A stretch of 39,415 nucleotides of DNA from Acidimicrobiaceae bacterium (lineage in GTDB: Bacteria; Actinomycetota; Acidimicrobiia; Acidimicrobiales; Aldehydirespiratoraceae), in contig VXYK01000070.1 in NCBI GenBank assembly GCA_009845995.1, forward strand, positions 1 through 39,415, given 5' to 3'. The position numbers and the translations under genes were made by a program. The notes under the pieces were generated by a model. It had not been told where the DNA came from, did no database searches, and was given only the letters and a program-made list of their open reading frames with translations. Numbering within the stretch: the first letter of the stretch is position 1; every line of letters begins with the position of its first letter. Positions 8,555-15,034 of this stretch are shown piece after piece.

Positions 8555-9654
8555 CCAACGGAGTGGATTCGCCCTCGGGGGAACTGCCTACGGGAGATCT
8601 GTTCTTATTGACGGCCGCGCTCGTCGACGTGCCGTCGGTTAGCCACAACGAGCGCGAACTCGCCGATTTACTTGAGTCGGACCTGCGCCGCCAGGCCCAT
8701 CTCGCAGTCGACCGAATAGGTGACAATCTGGTCGCGCGCACTCAATTGGGGCGCAATCGGCGGCTCGTTCTCGGCGGGCACACCGACACGGTTCCCCCGA
8801 ACGGAAACGCCGGGGCTCGCATCGAAGGCGACCGCATGTACGGGGTTGGCACAACCGACATGAAGGGCGGCATCGCCACCATGCTCGAACTCGCACGCAC
8901 GGTCACCGAACCCGTGGTCGATGTGACCTACGTGTTCTACGCCCGGGAAGAGGTGGAAATCGAGCACAGTGGCCTCCGCGAGATCGATGCGGAGCGTCCA
9001 GAGCTCCTTCAAGGTGACGTGGCCTTGTTGGGTGAACCGACACTCGGTGCCGTTGAGGCCGGGTGCCAGGGCACAATGCGGTTTGAAGTCACTCTTGGGG
9101 GTGCTCGCGCCCACACCGCGCGCCCGTGGATGGGCCGTAACGCCATCCATCGGCTGCGCGAGGTTCTTGACGTTGTCAGCAATTTCGAAGGCCGTCGTCC
9201 GGTGGTGGAGGGTTGCGAGTACCGCGAATCGCTACAAGCGGTTTTTGTGGAGGGGGGCGTTGCCGGCAATGTCGTTCCGGACCGGGCGATGTTGCGGGTG
9301 AATTATCGCTTCGCTCCAGACCGCGACTTGAAGACGGCCGAGGCTTTTGTTCGCGAGTTGATGGCGCCGGTGCTCACCGATTCCGACACGATCAAAGTAG
9401 TTGACTGCTCACCTGCGGCCAGCCCAGGACTTGATGATCCGCTGCTGCAGGCGCTGATTGACCGCAACGGTCTGGAGGTTCGGGCCAAGCTCGGGTGGAC
9501 TGATGTGGCCTTCTTTGCGCAGCGGGGTGTTCCAGCGAGCAATTTCGGCCCCGGCGACGCCACTCTCGCACACACCGCAGGCGAGTATCTGGAGCGAACC
9601 TGGCTGCTTGGGACTCACGCCGCTCTGCTGGATCTGCTCACCAACGGCACCTGA
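8551..9654 (+). CDS. dapE: Succinyl-diaminopimelate desuccinylase DapE
   Basis: M20-family zinc hydrolase that releases LL-DAP from N-succinyl-LL-DAP; the product is the substrate of DapF. Metal and catalytic residues are visible: H77 and D79 in GGHTDT, D103 in GTTDMKGG, E133/E134 in YAREEVE, and the GEPT motif. The 367-aa length is usual for actinobacterial DapE. The start is a TTG overlapping the dapD stop (TTGA), with GGAG 7 nt upstream; a GTG at 8563 is an alternative. Its end faces lexA, with 23 bp between the stops and no hairpin. Confidence 0.94.
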   Translation: MTNGVDSPSGELPTGDLFLLTAALVDVPSVSHNERELADLLESDLRRQAHLAVDRIGDNLVARTQLGRNRRLVLGGHTDTVPPNGNAGARIEGDRMYGVGTTDMKGGIATMLELARTVTEPVVDVTYVFYAREEVEIEHSGLREIDAERPELLQGDVALLGEPTLGAVEAGCQGTMRFEVTLGGARAHTARPWMGRNAIHRLREVLDVVSNFEGRRPVVEGCEYRESLQAVFVEGGVAGNVVPDRAMLRVNYRFAPDRDLKTAEAFVRELMAPVLTDSDTIKVVDCSPAASPGLDDPLLQALIDRNGLEVRAKLGWTDVAFFAQRGVPASNFGPGDATLAHTAGEYLERTWLLGTHAALLDLLTNGT

Positions 9655-9677
9655 GGCTCGGGCCGTGCAGTGTTGCT

Positions 9678-10319
9678 CTACAGCTTGCGCATCACGGTGA
9701 CTACCTGACCGAAGATCTGCACGTCTTGTGGGTCGAACACCATCTCGCTGAACTCAGAGTTGGCGGGCACCAGAACCACGGATCCGGCCCGGCGCTGCAG
9801 CGTCTTGACCGTGGCCTCGTCGCCGGGTATGCCCGCTACCACGATCTTGTTGTCCTCGGCGGTTTCTTGGCGGCGACAGACGACGAAGTCCCCGTCGAAG
9901 ATGCCCGCGTCGATCATGGAGTCGCCTCGGACACGCAACATGAAAAGCTCGCCGCTGCCGGTGAGATCTTCGGGCATCGGGACGAGTTCCTCAACGTTGC
10001 TCTCCGCTAGAACATCAGTACCCGCGGCGACGTCGCCGACCAGAGGAATGTGGCGCACAGGCCGGTGCTCGGCGGTGCTGCCGGTCGCGGTGCTGTTCGA
10101 CCCCGTGTAGTTGACCTGGATCGCTCGAGGCTTCGCCAAGTCACGTTTCAAGTAACCGGCATCTCGGAGGTTGTCGAGATGGCACTTGACGGTGGCGGGG
10201 GAGCGCAACCCGACCGCCTCGCCGATTTCACGCACAGAAGGGGGATATCCGCGTTCGTGGACATGAGAGACGATCACATCGAGGATCTCCCTCTGACGGG
10301 TTGTGAGGGTGTCGGACAT
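9678..10319 (-). CDS. lexA: SOS repressor LexA
   Basis: Transcriptional repressor of the SOS regulon that cleaves itself when RecA filaments form. The protein (213 aa) has an N-terminal winged helix (about 1-66, with GYPPSVREIGEAVGLRSPA) and a C-terminal S24 peptidase domain. The scissile bond is A99-G100 in DVAAGTD, the nucleophile S134 in RGDSM, and the general base K172. The ATG at 10319 has GGAGG 7 nt upstream; the frame runs on upstream but crosses the operator region. Its promoter is probably TTGACA at 10439-10444 (bottom strand) with an SOS box in the spacer, implying autoregulation. Confidence 0.97.
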   Translation of the reverse strand: MSDTLTTRQREILDVIVSHVHERGYPPSVREIGEAVGLRSPATVKCHLDNLRDAGYLKRDLAKPRAIQVNYTGSNSTATGSTAEHRPVRHIPLVGDVAAGTDVLAESNVEELVPMPEDLTGSGELFMLRVRGDSMIDAGIFDGDFVVCRRQETAEDNKIVVAGIPGDEATVKTLQRRAGSVVLVPANSEFSEMVFDPQDVQIFGQVVTVMRKL

Positions 10320-10360
10320 TGTTGCCTCCGTGACCGTTGAAGAAATCACATGCTTGTAGG

Positions 10361-10389
10361 TTGACATCGAACGTTTGTTCGTGTTCAAT
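10361..10389 (+). promoter_or_regulatory. Promoter of the LysM gene, with an SOS box in the spacer
   Basis: TTGACA at 10361-10366 and TTCAAT at 10384-10389 are separated by 17 bp. The perfect SOS box at 10368-10381 fills the spacer, the same layout as at recA. Confidence 0.65.
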
Positions 10390-10437
10390 GTATCGAACGG
10401 ATGTTCGTCACACATATGTTCGTCAAACATTTGTTCG
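10368..10437. promoter_or_regulatory. Four SOS boxes between lexA and the LysM gene
   Basis: Four matches to CGAAC-N4-GTTCG: 10368-10381 (perfect), 10394-10407 (perfect), 10409-10422 (12 of 14, CACAC left half) and 10424-10437 (13 of 14, CAAAC left half). The last three start exactly 15 bp apart. Box 1 lies in the LysM promoter spacer. Box 4 lies in the spacer of a leftward TTGACA-N17-GAACAT candidate for lexA. A fifth GTTCG at 10449-10453 lacks the left half at the right spacing. Confidence 0.88.
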
Positions 10438-10499
10438 TTGTCAAGCATCGTTCGGAGATTCCCGCAAGCAATGTCACACCCCAGGAGCAGAGTGGAGTC

Positions 10500-10886
10500 A
10501 TGACCGCAATTCTCGCTTACCCGCCAAATCGCCCATCGGCTCGCCCGCGTGCCGCTCATGGCCCCCGTGCCCATGGCCTAGGTGTCGTCCAACCCGCCGA
10601 GGTCTATCGCCGCCGCCGTCTGCTTGTGCTGGCCGTGGTCTTGTCGTTGCTTGTCGGACTCTGGTCGTTCGGCCGTTCGGCCCAGTCGGCTACAACCGCT
10701 GACCCGCGGTCCCCTGATGCGATTGTCGTGGTTGTGCAACCGGGCGACACGCTCTGGGCTATCGCCTCATGGCTCGACCCAGGCGCCGACCCTCGCTCGC
10801 TGGTCGAAGCGCTCAGCGGCATCGCCGGATCGGACACGCTGCAGCCAGGCCAGCAGCTGATAATTCCCAGTCACCTGCTCGAGTGA
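10500..10886 (+). CDS. SOS-controlled membrane LysM protein (putative cell-division suppressor)
   Basis: Small protein (128 aa) with a basic, proline-rich cytoplasmic N-terminus, RRRR at 37-40, one membrane helix (about 41-57), and a single extracytoplasmic LysM domain (about 76-123, starting VVQPGDTLWAIA). The ATG at 10500 is preceded by an AGTGGAG site. Divergent pairing with lexA, SOS boxes and a membrane-LysM layout match Bacillus YneA and, by position, mycobacterial ChiZ (Rv2719c) and corynebacterial DivS, which delay division after DNA damage. No hydrolase domain is visible, so it is more YneA-like than enzymatic. The function is inferred from context and architecture. Confidence 0.85.
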   Translation: MTAILAYPPNRPSARPRAAHGPRAHGLGVVQPAEVYRRRRLLVLAVVLSLLVGLWSFGRSAQSATTADPRSPDAIVVVVQPGDTLWAIASWLDPGADPRSLVEALSGIAGSDTLQPGQQLIIPSHLLE

Positions 10887-10910
10887 GCGGCACCGATGAT
10901 GATCGGCCAG

Positions 10911-11678
10911 TCAGACCCGCGTGTAGCGGGCGAACAGCAAACCGTCTTCGCTGAGCAATCGGCTCAGACGCATCTGAATTGGGACGGCTTGCTCGGCACC
11001 GGCGACGATGCGCGAAGAAGTGCCGCCCGCGAGGATTGGCGAGATGCTGACGCAGATCTCGTCAACGAGTCCTGCCTGCACCATCTGGCCGTTCCAGGTT
11101 GGTCCGCCTTCACACAGCACGACCTGAGCGCCCCGTCGATGAAGTTCGTCGAGCACTGCGCCGGGTTGTGGTCTGGTCATGGGGAGGCGAACAATCTCGG
11201 CGTTGAGCGCGGCGAGCCTCTCCGGGTCTGCTTGTTCGCCGGTGATCACGAGGGGGCGCCGTTGATCCGGTCCCAGGTCGTCCACGGTCGGGTCCGCGGC
11301 GTGGGCAAACGCCGGAATCGTCGGGTCAACGGCTCCGCTGGCTGTCACGATGGCCAATCGGGGGACCGCGGAGCGCCCAGTCCTCAGTCGGCTCTCGACG
11401 ACGGCCTCGGTTTGTTTCGGAGGTCCGTAGCTCTCGGCGGTGGCCGTGCCAGATGCCACCACAATCCAGTCACAACTAGCTCGCACGGCGCGAAACACCG
11501 CGCGGTCTGCGGGTCCTCCAAGATCAGCGCTCAGGCCGTTGACAGCAGTGGCGCCGTCAAGGCTGGCGATCATGTTGACCATGACCCACGGGCGGCCAAT
11601 CGGTGCCGGCCGAGGATCGTCGGGATAGATATCGAGCGGGTCAACGTCTTCGATCCAGGTGGGAAGAATCTGCTGCAC
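10911..11678 (-). CDS. RibD C-terminal-domain (pyrimidine reductase-like) protein
   Basis: Member of the DHFR-like RibD_C reductase family that in riboflavin synthesis reduces the ribosyl-pyrimidine intermediate with NADPH. Only the reductase domain is present; the RibD deaminase domain is missing. MVNMIASLDGAT near the N-terminus and VLCEGGPTWNGQMVQAGLVDE in the second half are the family signatures. A GTG at 11678 (AAGG about 10 nt upstream) gives 255 aa and the N-terminus typical of actinobacterial homologues. The frame stays open to 11798, with an ATG at 11750, so a longer form cannot be excluded. No other rib genes are near, so the substrate is uncertain. It ends 24 bp from the convergent LysM gene. 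Confidence 0.8.
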   Translation of the reverse strand: MQQILPTWIEDVDPLDIYPDDPRPAPIGRPWVMVNMIASLDGATAVNGLSADLGGPADRAVFRAVRASCDWIVVASGTATAESYGPPKQTEAVVESRLRTGRSAVPRLAIVTASGAVDPTIPAFAHAADPTVDDLGPDQRRPLVITGEQADPERLAALNAEIVRLPMTRPQPGAVLDELHRRGAQVVLCEGGPTWNGQMVQAGLVDEICVSISPILAGGTSSRIVAGAEQAVPIQMRLSRLLSEDGLLFARYTRV

Positions 11679-11772
11679 TGCAGCCGACCTTACCGTTTCG
11701 AGTCCCGTTTCTGCAGGGTGTCGCAGAGGACGACCGCCCGTGTTTTGCATTGTCCACCGCAGGAGGCGAGCT

Positions 11773-11833
11773 TGTGGATATAACCCGTAGAAATCCACAA
11801 CTAAATCAGGTTGTCATCCACTTCTCATCCACA
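11773..11833. promoter_or_regulatory. Cluster of DnaA-box-like sites upstream of nrdJ
   Basis: Four ATCCAC cores lie within 61 bp: ATATCCACA on the bottom strand at 11773-11781 (8 of 9 to TTATCCACA), AAATCCACA at 11791-11799 (7 of 9), TCATCCACT at 11814-11822 (7 of 9) and TCATCCACA at 11825-11833 (8 of 9). None is perfect. The cluster lies between the reductase gene and the nrdJ leader. DnaA control of ribonucleotide reductase is known in E. coli (nrdAB); applying it here is inference. Confidence 0.4.
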
Positions 11834-11859
11834 AGCAAGTGGCTCTAGAGTTGTCTTCG

Positions 11860-12001
11860 CTGTGTGGTTCGGATCGCCAGGATGGTGGTGCGAAACGTCT
11901 CAGACGAGAGTCGAATCGGTTCCTTGGGGGCACCAAGCAGGGAATGTGGGATCCGCCGCAAACTCGTCTTCCCCCTAACCCGGGAAGATCCGACCACACA
12001 G
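11860..12001 (+). ncRNA. Structured leader RNA of nrdJ (candidate riboregulator)
   Basis: A 16-nt arm at 11860-11875 pairs with 11987-12001 over 15 bp with one bulged T, closing a 142-nt domain. Inside are a CGTC/GACG hairpin (11896-11906), a CTTGG/CCAAG hairpin (11923-11937), and two mutually exclusive pairings: AGACGAG 11902-11908 with CTCGTCT 11963-11969, or CTTCCC 11968-11973 with GGGAAG 11982-11987. The domain ends 100 nt before the nrdJ start. The usual AdoCbl-riboswitch core was not recognised. A metagenomic 'nrdJ' RNA motif has been described upstream of such genes, but its consensus could not be checked here. Confidence 0.55.
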
Positions 12002-12076
12002 CAAACCTCAGTTCGCAAGAGTCATCTTGAACAACCATCTACTCGAAAAATAATGATCGAGCTACGCTGTTTAGGA

Positions 12077-12097
12077 CGGCGCTCGAAAGGAGCCCCG
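12077..12097 (+). promoter_or_regulatory. Hairpin sequestering the nrdJ ribosome site
   Basis: GCTC (12081-12084) pairs with GAGC (12090-12093) around a GAAAG loop. The stem extends by CGG/CCG (12077-12079 with 12095-12097) across one C-C mismatch. The AAAGGAG ribosome site (12086-12092) lies in the loop and 3' arm, so folding would lower nrdJ translation. It may be the output element of the upstream structured leader. Confidence 0.45.
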
Positions 12098-12101
12098 CCA
12101 A

Positions 12102-14978
12102 ATGACGCTTGTATCTGAGCGAGCGAACCTCGCCATCCGTCGCCGCTTCGCGGCCGCAGGCTCCGACCCGTTCGCAACTGTTGAATGGGAAAGTCGCGAC
12201 GCGCGGCTGATCGACCATCGTGATGGTTCTGTGAACTTTGAGCAGCTCGCTGTGGAGGTACCCAGCTCATGGAGTCAGAACGCAACCAACATCCTGGCCC
12301 AGAAGTACTTCCGTGGGACGCTCGGCCAGCCAGAGCGAGAATCGTCGCTACGCCAAGTCGTTTCACGGGTGGTCGACACGATCACTACCTGGGGCGAGCG
12401 TGACGGCTACTTCGTAGATGCCGAGGAGGCCGAAAGCTTCCGAGCCGAACTCGTCCACCTGCTGGTCAACCAGAAGGCCGCGTTCAATTCACCGGTCTGG
12501 TTCAACATAGGCGTAGAGGGTGTTCCTCAACAGGCCTCGGCCTGCTTCATTTTGTCAGTCGACGACAACATGGAGTCGATCCTCAACTGGTATGCCGAGG
12601 AGGGCCGAATCTTCAAGGGAGGAAGCGGAGCCGGAGTGAACCTCTCACGTATCCGTTCTTCTACCGAGGGCCTTGCTGGTGGTGGCACGGCCAGCGGCCC
12701 GGTGAGCTTCATGCGCGGTGCCGATGCTTCCGCCGGCACGATCAAATCCGGGGGAAAGACTCGCCGCGCCGCCAAGATGGTGATTCTCGACGCCGACCAC
12801 CCCGATGTCGAAGAGTTCATCTGGTGCAAGGCACGCGAAGAACGAAAGGCGCGAGCGCTTGAGGCCGCTGGTTTCGACATGAGCCTCGACGGAGTCGATA
12901 TTCACTCGGTCCAATACCAGAACGCCAACAACTCCGTGCGTGTAACTGATGAGTTCATGCAAGCCGTACTCGACGACTCCGACTGGGCTCTCACCTCTCG
13001 TGGTGGTGGTTCGGTGACGCGTACGGTCAAAGCCCGTGGTTTGATGCGCCAAATTGCTGAAGCGTCCTGGGAGTGTGCTGACCCCGGGATCCAATTCGAC
13101 AGCACCATCAACCACTGGAATACCGCGGCCAACACCGGCCGAATCAACGCCAGCAATCCCTGCTCGGAGTATTTGCATCTGGATGACTCGGCTTGCAATC
13201 TGGCATCGCTCAACCTGCTTGCCTTCTTCACCACCGATGATGACCAAGGCGGAAACAGCGTCCGCGGTATCGACATCGAAGGGCTCACGCATGCCGTAAG
13301 GGTTCTTTTTACCGCACAGGAGATCTTGGTCGGCAACGCCGATTACCCCACCGACATGATTGCCCGCAATGCCCGAGATTTCCGTCAACTGGGTCTCGGC
13401 TACGCCAATCTCGGCGCGTTGCTGATGACTCTGGGACTGCCTTACGACTCAGATGCAGGGCGCGCGGTAGCGGCGTCCATCACGGCGCTGATTACCGGAG
13501 AGGCTTATTGCCAATCGACAAGGCTGGCGGCACGCATGGGCCCGTTCAGCGGATTCGACGAAAATCGTGAACACATGCTGCGGGTGCTTGACCAGCATCG
13601 CGCGGCGGTCGCCGACATCGACGAAAATCTCGCTCCAAGGGCCATTCTCGAGGCTGCACAACAGGCCTGGGATCGAACCTGTGAATTCGCTGCGACCAGC
13701 GGAGTCCGCAATGCGCAGGCCACCGTCCTAGCGCCCACCGGCACCATCGGCCTGCTAATGGACTGCGACACAACTGGCGTGGAGCCGGACCTCGGTCTGG
13801 TGAAGTTCAAGCGTCTGGTCGGCGGTGGGACGATGAGCTTCGTCAACCGATCGGTCCCTCACGCCCTGCGCAACCTCGGCTACAGCCCGGACGCGGTCGA
13901 GGACATCGTCGCCTATATCAACACTCATCACAGTGCGGTCGGAGCGCCCGGACTCGACCCCGGTGATCTTGCGGTCTTCGCCTGCTCATTGGGCAGCGAC
14001 CCGATCCACTACAGCGGCCACCTGAAGATGATGGGTGCGGTCCAGCCGTTCATTTCTGGAGCGATCTCCAAGACGGTCAACCTGCCTGAGACGGCCACAG
14101 TCGCCGAGATCGAGCTGCTGCTGGTCGAGTCCTGGCAGATGGGCCTGAAAGCCGTCGCGCTGTACCGCGACAACTGCAAGGTCGCGCAACCCCTCTCCAC
14201 TGGAGTCGCGGCGCGCAGCAGTGCCGAGAACAGCCCGCAGACAACCGCTCCAGCCGGTTCGGGAACCCCGACCCTCGACGGCTGGAACGATGCCAACAAG
14301 AAGCTGGGCGCAGCGGATCCAAGCCCTGCGAAGCGACTGCCGGACGCCGTCGAAAAGCCTGTGAATCAACCGGTGCGGGAGCGTTTGCCGCGAACTCGCA
14401 CCAGCCGGACATTCGAGTTCCGAGTGGCGGACTGCAAGGGCTTTGTGACGGTCGGAGAATACGAAGACGGTCGACCGGGCGAGATCTTCGTGCGCGTGTC
14501 GAAGCAGGGTTCGACCCTGGCAGGGATCATGGACGCGTTCGCGATTTCGCTCAGTCACGGTCTCCAGTACGGCGTGCCGCTGAGTGCTTTCGTGCATGCT
14601 TTCGTGGGTATGCGGTTCGAACCCGCCGGGATGACCGATGATCCAGAGATTCGCATCGCCAACAGCCTGATGGACTATCTCTTCCGCAGGCTCGCAGTCA
14701 TGTATTTGAGCGAGGACGAGCGTGCCAGTCTCGGAATATTCACCACCGGCGAGCGAACTCAACCGACTCTGCCTGGGGTTGAGGAGCAGGTCACCAAAAC
14801 TGTGCAGGGCTCCGATATTCCTCCTCACCGGGCAGCCTCAACTCCGGCGGGCCAACTGGCGTTCGAGGTCGATGGCGGCTCAGGTGCGCCATTCTGCATG
14901 TCGTGCGGGGTGCCGATGCGCCGCGCCGGTGCCTGCTACGTATGTGGCGACTGCGGCACCACCAGCGGCTGCAGTTAG
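12102..14978 (+). CDS. nrdJ: Vitamin B12-dependent (class II) ribonucleotide reductase NrdJ
   Basis: Reduces ribonucleotides to deoxyribonucleotides with adenosylcobalamin as radical source, independent of oxygen. The 958-residue protein has the class II fold: NSPVWFNIGVEG near 128, GSGAGVNLSRIRSS near 176, NPCSEY at about 352 with the following CNLASLNLL, and PTGTIGLLMDCDTTGVEPD near 545. A TSCPD-type domain (about 775-870) follows. The cysteine-rich tail (C932 onward, CMSCG, CYVCGDCG) is likely the re-reduction and metal-binding segment. The ATG follows AAAGGAG by 9 nt. nrdR, adjacent in many actinobacteria, is not in this window. Confidence 0.97.
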   Translation: MTLVSERANLAIRRRFAAAGSDPFATVEWESRDARLIDHRDGSVNFEQLAVEVPSSWSQNATNILAQKYFRGTLGQPERESSLRQVVSRVVDTITTWGERDGYFVDAEEAESFRAELVHLLVNQKAAFNSPVWFNIGVEGVPQQASACFILSVDDNMESILNWYAEEGRIFKGGSGAGVNLSRIRSSTEGLAGGGTASGPVSFMRGADASAGTIKSGGKTRRAAKMVILDADHPDVEEFIWCKAREERKARALEAAGFDMSLDGVDIHSVQYQNANNSVRVTDEFMQAVLDDSDWALTSRGGGSVTRTVKARGLMRQIAEASWECADPGIQFDSTINHWNTAANTGRINASNPCSEYLHLDDSACNLASLNLLAFFTTDDDQGGNSVRGIDIEGLTHAVRVLFTAQEILVGNADYPTDMIARNARDFRQLGLGYANLGALLMTLGLPYDSDAGRAVAASITALITGEAYCQSTRLAARMGPFSGFDENREHMLRVLDQHRAAVADIDENLAPRAILEAAQQAWDRTCEFAATSGVRNAQATVLAPTGTIGLLMDCDTTGVEPDLGLVKFKRLVGGGTMSFVNRSVPHALRNLGYSPDAVEDIVAYINTHHSAVGAPGLDPGDLAVFACSLGSDPIHYSGHLKMMGAVQPFISGAISKTVNLPETATVAEIELLLVESWQMGLKAVALYRDNCKVAQPLSTGVAARSSAENSPQTTAPAGSGTPTLDGWNDANKKLGAADPSPAKRLPDAVEKPVNQPVRERLPRTRTSRTFEFRVADCKGFVTVGEYEDGRPGEIFVRVSKQGSTLAGIMDAFAISLSHGLQYGVPLSAFVHAFVGMRFEPAGMTDDPEIRIANSLMDYLFRRLAVMYLSEDERASLGIFTTGERTQPTLPGVEEQVTKTVQGSDIPPHRAASTPAGQLAFEVDGGSGAPFCMSCGVPMRRAGACYVCGDCGTTSGCS

Positions 14979-15022
14979 AGGCCTGCCCACCGCCGAGATC
15001 ACGGTCACCAACAGATGTGGGC

Positions 15023-15028
15023 CATACT
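15023..15028 (+). promoter_or_regulatory. -10 element of the leaderless alkylsulfatase gene
   Basis: CATACT is followed by 6 nt and the ATG at 15035. There is no ribosome site between them. Confidence 0.4.
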
Positions 15029-15034
15029 GCGCCC

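Noticed and set aside
10442..10453. A fifth SOS box.
   Set aside because: A GTTCG half-site is present but the left half is poor and the spacing is one base short.
10320..10574. An 85-residue N-terminal extension of LexA.
   Set aside because: It is read through the four-box operator region; the ATG at 10319 has GGAGG and begins at the conserved LexA N-terminus.
11860..12001. A standard cobalamin riboswitch before nrdJ.
   Set aside because: The expected core around a GGGAA-GGTG-AATCC arrangement and a B12 box could not be found; only a GGGAA is present. It is reported as an unclassified structured leader.
12042..12061. Inverted repeat CTCGA/TCGAG as an NrdR box.
   Set aside because: NrdR boxes are AT-rich ACACTATAT-like 16-mers in tandem; this does not match.
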